From contig NZ_CP106877.1 in assembly GCF_026547205.1 (NCBI RefSeq), forward strand, positions 1,452,771-1,516,770: a stretch of 64,000 nucleotides of DNA, given 5' to 3'. The position numbers and the translations under genes were made by a program. Under the pieces are notes generated by a model, which saw only the letters and a list, made by a program, of their open reading frames with translations, was not told the DNA's origin and did not search any database. Source of the DNA: Fervidibacillus halotolerans (GTDB lineage: Bacteria > Bacillota > Bacilli > Bacillales > Caldibacillaceae). Positions 36,409-45,756 of this stretch are shown in pieces. Within the stretch, counting starts at the first letter, position 1; every line of letters begins with the position of its first letter.

Positions 36409-37742
36409 AAAAGGACTTCACCCCTTATTTATAGAATTTTGAAGTGACCCAAAAACAAAATTCATAAGGAGGAAGTCACTTTGTATATTCTACAAGAAAG
36501 TCTATTTTCCTTTGAAGAATTGCAAATTTTAGAGTCAAAAGAGAAATTACCGATCTTTTTTAGTGCTCTAGATTTGCGTCCTTATGCTAAACAATTGAAA
36601 AGTTCTTCACCCCAAGGGGCTGAAGGCTATTGTAGAGAGGGGATATTAAGGGCTCTTATCGCCGCCCCATTAGAAAAAATTGATACCTTCACTGAACTTC
36701 ACAATCGTTTAAAAAATGATGTGCGCTTTCGATACCAATGTGGATTAGATATTAGTCGTCCTGCACCGTCTATTTCTACGCTAAGTCGGGTGTTTTCAGA
36801 TCTAACTCGAAAAGGTCTGGCAAAACAGATTTTTCATGATCTCGTCTCAATTGCTCAAGATGAAGGAATAATCGATGGAAGCCATCAAGCCATTGATAGT
36901 GCTGCCATCGATGCTTATGAAAAGAAACGACCTAAGAAAAGATGTGAGCATACAGGCAATGCAAATTGGGGTGCTAAGTTTGATTCATTTGGCAATAAAA
37001 TTACTTGGTTTGGTTATAAGATGCACCTTTCAGTTGATACCAAAAGCGAATTGCCGATGGCAATTGAAGTAACCCCCGCTCATATGAATGACGGAGATGT
37101 TGCCCCACAATTAATTGAGCAAGTCAACCAATGTGTAAAAACGAAAATCGAATATTTGATTATGGATGCAGGCTATGACCAACTGAAAAATTACGAATCC
37201 GCCAAGAACATTGGGGCACAAGCAATTATCCCATTGAATTTGCGTAATGAAAAAGAACCTCCAGCAGGAATCGCTTCAAATGGAACCCCACGTTGTTCTA
37301 TGGGATATCATATGACTTATTGGGGATCCGAAAAGAATCAACTTAAGTTTAGGTGTCCCCATGCTACTGGAAAAGTTGATTGCCCTTTGGGCATGACTGC
37401 ATGTTCTTCTTCCAACTATGGGATGGTTGTAAAAGTAAACACTCTTAAAGATTTACGAAGATATTCGATTCCTCATCGTGATACAAAGCGTTGGAAAGAA
37501 CTATATAATGAACGAACGAGTGTAGAACGCTGTAATTCAAGAATGAAAAGTTATTTAACCGCAAATTCTTTACACATAAGAGGAATTGAAAAAGTAAAAA
37601 CCCATATCTATTTAAATGCAATTGTGTTAATAGCTTCAGCACTAGCAATGAACAAGCAAAGTAGAAAGCAAATTGCTATTTAAAAATAATAAAAATTCAT
37701 AAATTCTGTAAGTATGCTCAAATTTGTGGATTGATCCCTTTC
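36409..37742 (+). mobile_element. Insertion sequence, IS5/IS1182-like, between spo0A and spoIVB
   Basis: One complete transposase gene on the plus strand, opposite to both flanking genes. Ends are approximate: the left end AAAAGGACTTCACCCC (from 36409) and the right end, read on the minus strand, GAAAGGGATCAATCC (from 37742) can be aligned as a poorly conserved inverted repeat (about half the first 24 positions). I could not settle a target duplication. The left end also holds an ACTTCA/TGAAGT inverted repeat that may block read-in transcription. Confidence 0.7.
36481..37683 (+). CDS. DDE transposase, IS5/IS1182 family (DUF772 N-terminal domain)
   Basis: 400 residues and apparently intact. 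N-terminal helical DUF772-like region (LRALIAAPLEKIDTFTELHNRLKNDVRF), then the DDE catalytic core with D139 in AIDSAAID, D229 in LIMDAGYD and E369 in SVERCNSRMK. Four cysteines between 292 and 327 (CSMG, CPHA, CPLG, CSS) form a possible zinc site. The start (TTG 36481) follows AAGGAGGAAGTCAC. Exact IS name not determined. Confidence 0.88.
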   Translation: MYILQESLFSFEELQILESKEKLPIFFSALDLRPYAKQLKSSSPQGAEGYCREGILRALIAAPLEKIDTFTELHNRLKNDVRFRYQCGLDISRPAPSISTLSRVFSDLTRKGLAKQIFHDLVSIAQDEGIIDGSHQAIDSAAIDAYEKKRPKKRCEHTGNANWGAKFDSFGNKITWFGYKMHLSVDTKSELPMAIEVTPAHMNDGDVAPQLIEQVNQCVKTKIEYLIMDAGYDQLKNYESAKNIGAQAIIPLNLRNEKEPPAGIASNGTPRCSMGYHMTYWGSEKNQLKFRCPHATGKVDCPLGMTACSSSNYGMVVKVNTLKDLRRYSIPHRDTKRWKELYNERTSVERCNSRMKSYLTANSLHIRGIEKVKTHIYLNAIVLIASALAMNKQSRKQIAI

Positions 37743-37860
37743 TAAACTTTATCAAAATTATTGTAATAAAACATCTGATTATAATCAGCATTTTTTAAAC
37801 GCTTTTTTTGTAGAAAATCAAATTTTGCAAAACACTCAACATAAAAACATCGTATTTAAA

Positions 37861-37889
37861 CTTTTCGACAAAACGAAAAAAATTCCTTT
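37861..37889 (-). promoter_or_regulatory. Sigma-H promoter with 0A box, probably the original spo0A promoter
   Basis: On the minus strand AAAGGAATT (37889-37881), 11 bases, GTCGAAAAG (37869-37861): an exact sigma-H -35 (RnAGGAwww) and a -10 one base off RnnGAATww. Overlapping it, TTTTGTCGAAAA (37873-37862) is a Spo0A-binding box with the full TGTCGAA core. Both point toward spo0A but now end in the insertion sequence. Confidence 0.6.
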
Positions 37890-37947
37890 TTATTTTTAAA
37901 AATATGACCTTTTTCCTATTTCTTTCTTTACAAAAATCGATCATTTT

Positions 37948-37983
37948 GAAAAAAAGGCAAGGGAATAAACGCTCCCTTGCCTT
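37948..37983 (-). terminator. Terminator of spoIVB
   Basis: AAGGCAAGGGA (37954-37964) and TCCCTTGCCTT (37973-37983), perfect 11-bp stem, T run on the minus strand. Confidence 0.9.
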
Positions 37984-39275
37984 TAACTTGCCTTTTCCAA
38001 ATGATTTTTACCGATATCAATTCCCGCTTCATTTAACATCCATTCGATATGGACCCCGTAACCACTTGTTGGATCATTGACGAAAACATGGGTAATAGCT
38101 CCGACAAGTTTTCCGTTTTGAATGATCGGGCTTCCACTCATTCCTTGGACAATGCCCCCCGTTTTTTTCAATAATTCCGGGTCGGTAATTTTAACAACCA
38201 TTCCTTTAGTTGCAGGGAATTTTTGTGGAATGGAGCTGACGATTTCGATATCGAACTGTTCCACCTCATCATTTTCTACTACGGTTAAAATTTTCGCTGG
38301 TCCCTTTTTTACCTCCCTGGAAAAAGCGATCGGAATAGGCTGATCCATTAAACCGTTTCGGATATTTTTCCTTAACGTACCATATATGCCGAATTGGTTG
38401 TTTTTGTCGATATCGCCTACAATATGTTTTTCCGACAAAAACTTTGCTAATTTTTCACCTGGCGCACCGTTTGTTCCCTTTTGAATCGAAGTAACAGTCG
38501 ACGGGACGATATAACCTTCTTTAACGATAATCGGCGATTTCGTGTCCATATCGGAAATAACATGGCCTAAAGCGCCGTACTTTTTCGATTTCGGATCATA
38601 AAATGTTAACGTCCCAATCCCCGCTGCCGAATCCCGAATAAAAAGACCGAGTTTAAATTTGCCATCGCTTTCATCTTTTTTTGGCGTTATTTCCGTTTTG
38701 ATCTTCTGCCCTTTTCGTTCAAGGAGAATCGTTAGCTTTTCTCCCTTTTTTCCAGCATTTTGAACGACCGGACCGATTTCATTAACCGTTTCAATGGCAT
38801 GACCATCGATTTCGACGATAAGATCACCGGCGTGAATGCCCGCCTTTTCTCCAGGTGATAATTTTCCCTTCCCTGTTGAAACTTGGTGAAACCCAACGAC
38901 GAGCACGCCCTTCGACTGAATTTTTACGCCGATTGATTGTCCACCAGGAATGACTTTTAAATCCTTTAACACATTTACATTGAGCTTTTTTACCGGAATC
39001 CCTGCGATATCAAAAATAATTTCGCTTTTTCCGAAGTCTTTCGCTTCTAGGGATAACGCCTCTCCCTTTTCATACACATCGATTGAGTCATTTTCCTTCG
39101 ACACAGTCGCAACCGCCGCATAAGGTAATTCCATTCTTTGCCCTTCAAATATTGAAATTTCTCGAGGCATATTTAATAATTGTCCGAGTGGAGAAAATAA
39201 GCCGACGAAAACAAAAGAAACAAGGAGAATCCAACCGATTATTTTTCGAATACACTCAATTCTCAACCTTTTCAC
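37983..39275 (-). CDS. spoIVB: SpoIVB signalling peptidase (S55)
   Basis: Serine peptidase secreted from the forespore that cleaves SpoIVFA and so triggers pro-sigma-K processing in the mother cell. 430 residues: N-terminal membrane anchor ([16 protein letters not shown]), PDZ domain ([37 protein letters not shown]), and the S55 peptidase domain with the catalytic His in [12 protein letters not shown] and Ser in [14 protein letters not shown] 39275 or the in-frame TTG 39266 may be the start; AGGAG fits the TTG better. Confidence 0.95.
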   Translation of the reverse strand: MKRLRIECIRKIIGWILLVSFVFVGLFSPLGQLLNMPREISIFEGQRMELPYAAVATVSKENDSIDVYEKGEALSLEAKDFGKSEIIFDIAGIPVKKLNVNVLKDLKVIPGGQSIGVKIQSKGVLVVGFHQVSTGKGKLSPGEKAGIHAGDLIVEIDGHAIETVNEIGPVVQNAGKKGEKLTILLERKGQKIKTEITPKKDESDGKFKLGLFIRDSAAGIGTLTFYDPKSKKYGALGHVISDMDTKSPIIVKEGYIVPSTVTSIQKGTNGAPGEKLAKFLSEKHIVGDIDKNNQFGIYGTLRKNIRNGLMDQPIPIAFSREVKKGPAKILTVVENDEVEQFDIEIVSSIPQKFPATKGMVVKITDPELLKKTGGIVQGMSGSPIIQNGKLVGAITHVFVNDPTSGYGVHIEWMLNEAGIDIGKNHLEKAS

Positions 39276-39394
39276 TCTCCTCGCTTCTTATCCACAAAAA
39301 AGAACTTACAACTTACAGTAATAATGTAGCCTACGATCCATTGAAATATAATTGCTGTCTGAAAAAAAATACTGTATACACTGGGAAGGTTTGT

Positions 39395-41098
39395 CTATTT
39401 TTCCGCCTTGGGCACTGAGTTGGATTTTTTCTTCCGGGCAATATCCAACATTTCCTTCGCGTGAGTAATCGTTGCTTCCGTTATACTGCTTCCAGAAATC
39501 ATTCGGGCAATTTCGGTAGTTCTTTCTTCTTCGTTCAAAGTACGGATCGAAGTGACGGTACGGTCCCCTTTCATTTCCTTCGTTATAAAATAATGGTGAT
39601 CTCCCATGCTGGCAACTTGAGGCAAATGGGTAATGGATAAAACTTGCGAGCCGATGGAAATATGAAAGATTTTTTCACCTATAGATTGGGCGACCCGTCC
39701 GCTAACACCTGTATCCACCTCATCAAAAATAATTGAAGTAACCCCTTGATGGGTGGAAAAAATCGTTTTTAGCGCTAACATGATTCTCGAGAGTTCTCCA
39801 CCAGATGCGATTTTCGCAAGAGGTTTTTTCGGCTCTCCAGGATTCGTACTAATTAAAAATTCTACCTCGTCGATTCCGTCCGGTTTAAAATCCGACCCAG
39901 TGTCAAAGTGGACTTCAAATTCGGTCTTTTCCATATATAGATCTTTCAATTCCTTTTGGATCGCTTTCGTTAATTGTTTGGCCATCCGTTTTCGCAAATT
40001 GGATAGATGGTTTCCTTCAACGAGTAAATCCTTTTCTACAGAACGTAATTTACTCGTCATCTTTTCAATATAGCTTTCCCGGTTCGTAATTAACTCGATC
40101 TCCTCTTCAATTTTTGCTGCATATTCTAAAATTTCTTCGATCGATTTTCCGTATTTTCGTTTCAACTGATGAATTTCACTTAATCGTTCTTCCACCTGAT
40201 TAATTTTTTCCGGGTCAAATTCGAATTGGTCCAAATATTGCCTTAATTCACCGGTCACATCTTCCAATTGATAATAAAAATTGCTAACTAAATCGTATAG
40301 GGATTTAAACTGTTCATCAATTTGTGCAGCATCTTCCAAATGGTTCATGGCCAAACCTAGCCAGTCGAGGCCCTTTTGTTCTCCTTGAAGGGCATCGTAT
40401 CCCATTTGTATTGCATTATATAGTTGTTCATAATTCATTAATTTTTTCTTTTCTTTAAGGAGCGTATCATCTTCCCCAATCTGTAAATTAGCACCTAATA
40501 TTTCTTGATGTTGGAAAGAAAGGAGGTCTAATTTTTGTGCCATCTGTTGTTCGTTTTCGGTTAATTTCTGTAATTCCTTTTTTAGTTTTTCGTATTCCCT
40601 GAAAATTAATGCGTATTCCTTTAACGTCTTTTTCACTTCATCTCCGCCAAATTCATCCAACAATCGCAAATGGGACGTACGATCCATCAACTCTTGATGT
40701 TCATGTTGACCGTGGATATCCACAAGAGTACTTCCTAACTCCCGCAATGAAGAAATGGTAACGAGCTTTCCGTTAATTCGACAAACGCTTTTTCCTGATA
40801 CATGGATATCCCGTTTTAATACGACCATTCCTTCTTCCACATCAATTCCAATTTCACGCAGTTTCCAAATGGCAGGATGATCATCTTCAATTAAAAAAAG
40901 ACCTTCGATTTCCGCTTTCGTTGTTCCGTGACGGACAAAATCAACCGAACCCCTTCCACCGACGAGTAAATGAATCGCATCGATAATAATGGATTTTCCA
41001 GCACCTGTTTCACCGGTTAGTACGGTAAACCCTTTTTGAAAGGAGACGGTGAGTTCATCGATGATGGCGAAATTTTTTATCGATAATTCGGCTAACAT
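39395..41098 (-). CDS. recN: DNA repair protein RecN
   Basis: SMC-like ATPase acting early in double-strand break repair. 567 residues: Walker A VLTGETGAGKSIIIDA, long coiled coils between about 160 and 380, ABC signature LASGGELSRIMLALK and Walker B TSIIFDEVDTGVSG. ATG 41098 (MLAELSIKNFAI) follows GGGGGGAAG; the longer frame is not needed. Last gene of the ispA-dxs-yqxC-argR-recN run. Confidence 0.95.
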   Translation of the reverse strand: MLAELSIKNFAIIDELTVSFQKGFTVLTGETGAGKSIIIDAIHLLVGGRGSVDFVRHGTTKAEIEGLFLIEDDHPAIWKLREIGIDVEEGMVVLKRDIHVSGKSVCRINGKLVTISSLRELGSTLVDIHGQHEHQELMDRTSHLRLLDEFGGDEVKKTLKEYALIFREYEKLKKELQKLTENEQQMAQKLDLLSFQHQEILGANLQIGEDDTLLKEKKKLMNYEQLYNAIQMGYDALQGEQKGLDWLGLAMNHLEDAAQIDEQFKSLYDLVSNFYYQLEDVTGELRQYLDQFEFDPEKINQVEERLSEIHQLKRKYGKSIEEILEYAAKIEEEIELITNRESYIEKMTSKLRSVEKDLLVEGNHLSNLRKRMAKQLTKAIQKELKDLYMEKTEFEVHFDTGSDFKPDGIDEVEFLISTNPGEPKKPLAKIASGGELSRIMLALKTIFSTHQGVTSIIFDEVDTGVSGRVAQSIGEKIFHISIGSQVLSITHLPQVASMGDHHYFITKEMKGDRTVTSIRTLNEEERTTEIARMISGSSITEATITHAKEMLDIARKKKSNSVPKAEK

Positions 41099-41118
41099 CA
41101 GCTTCCCCCCAACTGATT

Positions 41119-41571
41119 TCATGATAGCATATCTAATATTTTATTTTTGAAAGTTTCCGCATCCCTTTCGCTTCGCATGATGATCAAACACGTATCATCA
41201 CCACAAATCGATCCGACGATTTCCGACCATTCAAGCTGATCGATCAGGGCGCCAATTGCTTGGGCATTTCCTGGAATCGTTTTTAATACGATGAATTGAT
41301 TGACCATATCAATTTTTACAAAAACATCGAAAAGGCTTTTTCTTAATTTTTCCAACGGATTAAATCGTCGTTCAACCGGTAGACTATATTTATATCTGCC
41401 ATTTTTCGAAGGAATTTTTACTAAATGCAACTCCTTTATGTCTCGGGAGACGGTTGCTTGAGTAACGGGAAATCCCTCTTTATGTAAAAGAGCGACAAGC
41501 TCATCTTGCGTTTCAATATCGAATTTCGATACAATTTCTGTAATTTTTAAATGCCTTTTTTCTTTGCTCAT
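41119..41571 (-). CDS. argR: Arginine repressor ArgR (AhrC)
   Basis: Hexameric arginine-responsive regulator of arginine synthesis and catabolism. 150 residues: winged helix with [18 protein letters not shown] and the C-terminal arginine-binding domain ([23 protein letters not shown]). Start ATG 41571 (MSKEKRHLK) behind GGGGTGTGAAAG. Some 20 bases before recN. Confidence 0.95.
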   Translation of the reverse strand: MSKEKRHLKITEIVSKFDIETQDELVALLHKEGFPVTQATVSRDIKELHLVKIPSKNGRYKYSLPVERRFNPLEKLRKSLFDVFVKIDMVNQFIVLKTIPGNAQAIGALIDQLEWSEIVGSICGDDTCLIIMRSERDAETFKNKILDMLS

Positions 41572-41682
41572 TTCTTTCACACCCCAAATTTTATCGTAGA
41601 ACGTCGGTTCAATTCTCTCTTTTCCATTCACTTTTATTTTACACGAAAACCTTTGCAAAGGAGAATAAATTCAACGAAAATC

Positions 41683-41718
41683 AAAAAAGGGAGAAGGTAT
41701 TTTCTTCACCTCTCCCTT
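41683..41718 (-). terminator. Terminator after yqxC
   Basis: AAGGGAGAAGGT (41687-41698) with ACCTCTCCCTT (41708-41718), one bulge; T run on the minus strand. argR therefore probably has its own promoter as well. Confidence 0.75.
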
Positions 41719-41724
41719 CTTTCT

Positions 41725-42543
41725 TTAAAAATGTTCATGGGCTTGTCGAACTAATTCGTCGATATCTTGATTCCAAAAGTTTTCTCCTTGTTTATTCGTT
41801 CCCGACCATTTAATGTGCAATAAAAATTCAATATTTCCATCCCCACCAGTAATCGGAGAAAAGGTAATATTGTAAAGATCAAATCCCTCTTTTAAGGAAA
41901 AGTCGACAATCTCTTCAATTACGAACCTGTGGGTTTTTGGATCACGAACAATTCCTTTCTTTCCTACGAATTCTTTTCCGGCTTCAAATTGGGGTTTAAT
42001 TAAAGCAATGACATCACTATCCGGTCTAAGTAGTTCTTTTAAAGGAGGCAAGATCAACTTTAAAGAAATAAAAGATACATCAATACAGGCAAATTGCGGG
42101 CGTTCACCTTTTAAGTTCTCCGGTTTCATATACCGGAAATTCGTTCGTTCCATAACCTTTACCCGTGGATCCTGCCTTAATTTCCATGCTAGTTGATTGT
42201 AGCCAACATCGATTGCGTAAGAATATTTCGCACCATTTTGCAAGGCACAATCGGTAAAACCGCCCGTCGATGCACCGATATCAATGATCACTTTATCCTT
42301 AACCGAGATATTAAATTCCTTTAACGCTTTTTCTAATTTATATCCGCCTCTTGAAACATAAGGCATTTGTTTCCCTTTAATTGTAAGAGGAATCGAAGGA
42401 GAAACCTTTTGGCCTGGCTTATCCAATCGTTCTTCATTGGAAAAAACAATACCGGCCATTATGGCACGCTTTGCCTTTTCCCTCGATTCTGCCAAACCCT
42501 TTTCAACGAGTAAGTTGTCTAAACGTACCTTTTGTTCTTTCAT
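41725..42543 (-). CDS. yqxC: TlyA family rRNA methyltransferase YqxC
   Basis: 272 residues: N-terminal S4 RNA-binding domain (RLDNLLVEKGLAESREKAKRAIMAGIV) and a C-terminal FtsJ-type methyltransferase fold with the AdoMet site IDIGASTGGFTDCAL. Relatives 2'-O-methylate rRNA, or are described as haemolysins. Starts 3 bases after dxs. Confidence 0.9.
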   Translation of the reverse strand: MKEQKVRLDNLLVEKGLAESREKAKRAIMAGIVFSNEERLDKPGQKVSPSIPLTIKGKQMPYVSRGGYKLEKALKEFNISVKDKVIIDIGASTGGFTDCALQNGAKYSYAIDVGYNQLAWKLRQDPRVKVMERTNFRYMKPENLKGERPQFACIDVSFISLKLILPPLKELLRPDSDVIALIKPQFEAGKEFVGKKGIVRDPKTHRFVIEEIVDFSLKEGFDLYNITFSPITGGDGNIEFLLHIKWSGTNKQGENFWNQDIDELVRQAHEHF

Positions 42544-42546
42544 ACA

Positions 42547-44439
42547 TCATGCCCTTTTTTTCTTATTTTGATATTGTTCGATCATCGTTTGGGTGATATT
42601 TTCGACAGTTAATCCGACTTCTTTTTGCAAGCTTTTCACATCACCTTGTTCAATAAATCGATCCGGTATACCCATTCGGATAATTTCCGCCGAATGGAAT
42701 TTATGAACACTGGCAAATTCCAATACAGCACTTCCAAAGCCGCCCTGTAAAACGGCCTCCTCAACGGTAACAATGGGGATGTTTTGCATCAAAAGATTTT
42801 TTAACATCTGTTCATCAAGAGGCTTAATGAAACGGGCGTTAATGACTTTGACATAAATACCGTATTTTTCCAACTGTTGAGCTGCTTTCATTGCCATCGG
42901 AATCGTCGTACCAAATGTCAGAATGGCACCATCAGCACCTTCCCTTAACACTTCCCAAGAACCAATTGGTATTTTTTGCCATTTTTCATCCAAAGGTACC
43001 CCTAATCCGTTTCCTCGAGGAAAACGCATCGCAATAGGGCCGTCATCGTATTTTAAAGCGGTATAAATCATATGTTGAGCTTCATTTTCGTCCTTCGGCA
43101 TCATCAATACCATATTCGGCAAATGGCGTAAAAAGGCAATATCAAAAACACCTTGATGGGTTTCTCCATCCGCTCCAACGAGTCCAGCCCGATCAATGCC
43201 GATAAATACGTTCAAATTTTGACGGCATATGTCATGAACAATTTGGTCATAGGCCCGTTGGAGAAAAGTAGAGTAAATGGTCAAATACGGTTTCATCCCT
43301 TCGATGGCAAGTCCCGCTGCCATTGTCGTCGCATGCTGCTCGGCAATACCGACATCGATCACTCGATCCGGAAATTCATTTTGAAACCCTTCCAATTTGC
43401 TTCCAACGGTCATCGCTGGAGTAATGGCAACGATTCGAGAATCCTCCCGAGCAAGCTTTCTCACCGTTTCACTAACGATTTTACTCCATGATGGGGGAGA
43501 ATTGACTGGTTTTACGAAATCCCCTGTCTCAATTTTGTACGGACCGGTACCGTGCCAATTTCCCGTTTTATCACTTTCTGCTGGATAATATCCCTTTCCT
43601 TTCTTCGTAATGACGTGAAGCAATACAGGGCCTTCGGTTTTTTTCGCATACTTTAAGCTCTCAAATAACTCATCAAATTGATGCCCGTCTACCGGACCTA
43701 AATACGTAAAGCCAAGTTCTTCAAAAAACATTCCTGGGACGAGAAAATATTTGAAACTATCCTTTAATCGTTCAGCAGTGGATGCCATCATATTACCAAC
43801 GGCAGGAATCTTTTTAAATAAAGATTCGATTTCATCCTTCGCCCGATTATACTTACCTGCTGTACGAATTCTACCTAATAGATTATGGAGAGCACCGACA
43901 TTCGGAGCAATGGACATTTCATTATCGTTTAAAATAACGATCATATTCTTTTTCTCATGGCCGATATGATTTAAAGCTTCCAAAGCCATTCCACCGGTTA
44001 ATGCTCCATCACCTATAACGGGGACAACGTAGTACTTTTCACCCCTTAAATCCCTAGCTGTAACCATTCCCATAGCCGCAGACAAACTTGTCGAACTATG
44101 CCCCGTTTCCCATACGTCATGCTCACTTTCCGACCTTTTTGGAAACCCGCTTAAACCTTTATATTGCCTTAACGTATCAAATTCCTTCGCCCGTCCCGTC
44201 AAAATTTTATGCACGTAAGTTTGATGTCCGACATCCCATACGATTTTATCCCTCGGGCTATCAAACATACGGTGAAGAGCAATCGTCAATTCAACAACAC
44301 CGAGATTCGGTCCGATATGACCGCCTGTGATCGATAGTTTTTCCACGAGGAATTTTCGTATATCACTACTGAGTTTCTCCAATTCTTTTATAGACAAATT
44401 GCGTAAAAAGGACGGGTCCTCGATCGATAGCAAATCCAC
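42547..44439 (-). CDS. dxs: 1-deoxy-D-xylulose-5-phosphate synthase
   Basis: Thiamine diphosphate enzyme that condenses pyruvate and glyceraldehyde 3-phosphate, the first step of the non-mevalonate isoprenoid pathway. 630 residues. [12 protein letters not shown] motif [31 protein letters not shown] (in segments), and the transketolase core [15 protein letters not shown]. The start is placed at GTG 44439 ([11 protein letters not shown]), which matches family N termini; TTG 44463 is also possible because it follows AGGAAACGATAA. Directly downstream of the putative oapA. Confidence 0.94.
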   Translation of the reverse strand: MDLLSIEDPSFLRNLSIKELEKLSSDIRKFLVEKLSITGGHIGPNLGVVELTIALHRMFDSPRDKIVWDVGHQTYVHKILTGRAKEFDTLRQYKGLSGFPKRSESEHDVWETGHSSTSLSAAMGMVTARDLRGEKYYVVPVIGDGALTGGMALEALNHIGHEKKNMIVILNDNEMSIAPNVGALHNLLGRIRTAGKYNRAKDEIESLFKKIPAVGNMMASTAERLKDSFKYFLVPGMFFEELGFTYLGPVDGHQFDELFESLKYAKKTEGPVLLHVITKKGKGYYPAESDKTGNWHGTGPYKIETGDFVKPVNSPPSWSKIVSETVRKLAREDSRIVAITPAMTVGSKLEGFQNEFPDRVIDVGIAEQHATTMAAGLAIEGMKPYLTIYSTFLQRAYDQIVHDICRQNLNVFIGIDRAGLVGADGETHQGVFDIAFLRHLPNMVLMMPKDENEAQHMIYTALKYDDGPIAMRFPRGNGLGVPLDEKWQKIPIGSWEVLREGADGAILTFGTTIPMAMKAAQQLEKYGIYVKVINARFIKPLDEQMLKNLLMQNIPIVTVEEAVLQGGFGSAVLEFASVHKFHSAEIIRMGIPDRFIEQGDVKSLQKEVGLTVENITQTMIEQYQNKKKRA

Positions 44440-44463
44440 GTAGGAACACCCACTTTCATTCAA

Positions 44464-45126
44464 TTATCGTTTCCTGTTTTCTTTAATTATAACGATATGA
44501 AATTTTTCATCAAGAAATTGAAATAATTTTCCGGCTTGTAAAATGATTTGCTTCGAATAATTGATGGCAAATGTTTTTCCGAACGCTTTACCTCCAACGG
44601 TGAATGCAGCGATAAAGCTAGTAAAAAGTACTGAGATGACATATTCCTTAACAGAGCCACTACCGATGGAAAACTGGATTGCCAATTGTACGATGACGAT
44701 GGCAGAGGCTGTTCCACTGACGATTCCAGCGATATCGCCGATGACATCATTGCAAAATGAAGCCACTTTATCTGCATTTCGAACGATTCGAATCGCATAT
44801 TTCGATCCGTACACTTTATTTGCCGCCATCGAGTGGAAAGGGATTTCATCGGCAGAAGTTGAGGCAATACCGATCATATCGAATACGATTCCAATGAAAA
44901 CGATGGTGAAAACAACGATGATTCCTAAAATCCATGTAAGACCATCTAAAATATAATTAGAAAAGATTGAAAAAATAGCCGCTAACACAAATGTGATAAC
45001 GGCGATCGAAACACTCCATTTTAACGAATTTTTAAAAGTTTTCCTCATCATTCGACTCACTTTGCCTAATAATATGTAAAAAGAGGCGTATAGCCCCTCG
45101 CTTGTGATCATGGATAAAATCAACAT
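44464..45126 (-). CDS. oapA: OLE RNA-associated membrane protein OapA
   Basis: 220-residue membrane protein with about four hydrophobic helices (ISIAVITF...IFSIF; LGIIVVFTIVFIGIVFDMIGIA; SAIVIVQLAIQF; VISVLFTSFIAAFTVGG). Charged conserved-looking segments are ANKVYGSKYAIRIVRNADKVASFCNDVIGDI and the basic tail HIVIIKENRKR. It matches my memory of OapA (BH2780) of B. halodurans, which binds OLE RNA and brings it to the membrane. The position just downstream of the RNA and upstream of dxs is that of the known OLE locus. The start is ATG 45126 or ATG 45111; neither has a clear Shine-Dalgarno. Confidence 0.8.
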   Translation of the reverse strand: MLILSMITSEGLYASFYILLGKVSRMMRKTFKNSLKWSVSIAVITFVLAAIFSIFSNYILDGLTWILGIIVVFTIVFIGIVFDMIGIASTSADEIPFHSMAANKVYGSKYAIRIVRNADKVASFCNDVIGDIAGIVSGTASAIVIVQLAIQFSIGSGSVKEYVISVLFTSFIAAFTVGGKAFGKTFAINYSKQIILQAGKLFQFLDEKFHIVIIKENRKR

Positions 45127-45129
45127 TGC

Positions 45130-45675
45130 GGCTTAGGTCCAGTAGGTTTTCCCAAGCAAATACCCGGTGTCGCCAACCAGGCGGTTTCCCTTTAAAATTG
45201 CCTTAACCGTGTCGCCATCGATTAGACTGGATTACCACTTAGTCCGCACTCTAATCCTTTATCCACGTTCGTTACGAAACAGTCTAGGAGTTTCCTCGAA
45301 CAGTTCGAACTAAACCTTAGCCTCTTTTGCAAAGCAGATTTCATACGGACGGAAGAATACGTACTAGCGGCCAACTTTCCGTACCTTTTAACCGTAATCC
45401 CCTCGTACTTCACGCAAGGCAGGCTACACTGCCTGTGGCTTTCCCACAAAGACAGGGTTTCACTTTGCAACGGTTGCCCAATTGCAAAGCCTCCGCGGTC
45501 AAAGGGTCTACGCCCGCATGCCATTGCGGATCGCCCTTTAACCTTACTCCCAAAAATGACCCAGGGCTGGGCGCCCCAAGCCAAATTCAGAAACTTCATC
45601 GATGTGCCCTTTAGTGGATTTTTAGCCCCACCTTCAAGTTCAGTGAACTGACTAGAATACTGCATCACATGAACG
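45130..45675 (-). ncRNA. ole: OLE RNA (ornate large extremophilic RNA)
   Basis: The gap between ispA and the membrane protein gene is 630 bases, far richer in G and C than the intergenic DNA around it, without a credible gene. It has its own sigma-A promoter. Strong pairings are visible: CTTTGCAA (45463-45470) with TTGCAAAG (45482-45489), GGCAG with CTGCC at 45418-45433, and the palindrome GGGCGCCC near 45570. TGGCGACAC occurs twice near the 3' end (45167-45175 and 45209-45217). Size, location among ispA, dxs and xse, and the following OapA-like gene are those of OLE RNA. Ends are approximate. Confidence 0.82.
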
Positions 45676-45681
45676 CTTTCC

Positions 45682-45710
45682 ATTATATCACAAAGTATTG
45701 ACATCATCAA
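45682..45710 (-). promoter_or_regulatory. Promoter of OLE RNA
   Basis: On the minus strand TTGATG (45710-45705), 17 bases, TATAAT (45687-45682). Transcription should start near 45675. It lies just beyond the ispA stop codon, so the RNA can be made both from here and by read-through. Confidence 0.75.
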
Positions 45711-45756
45711 TACAACTTCAAACAGTAGCGAATCATTCCCTTTCTAAAAGGGAGCA

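Noticed and set aside
36409-37742. Exact inverted repeats and target duplication of the spo0A-proximal IS
   Set aside because: The best alignment of ends is imperfect and several short duplications are possible, so only approximate limits are given.
39276-39394. Sigma-F or sigma-G promoter for spoIVB
   Set aside because: TGTATA near 39380 resembles a -35, but no -10 at proper spacing could be matched, so I do not list it.
45222-45710. 162-codon open frame on the minus strand across the ncRNA region
   Set aside because: Residues show no known fold, high Arg/Ser/Cys content, no ribosome site, and the start overlaps the -35 of the RNA promoter; the region behaves as structured RNA.
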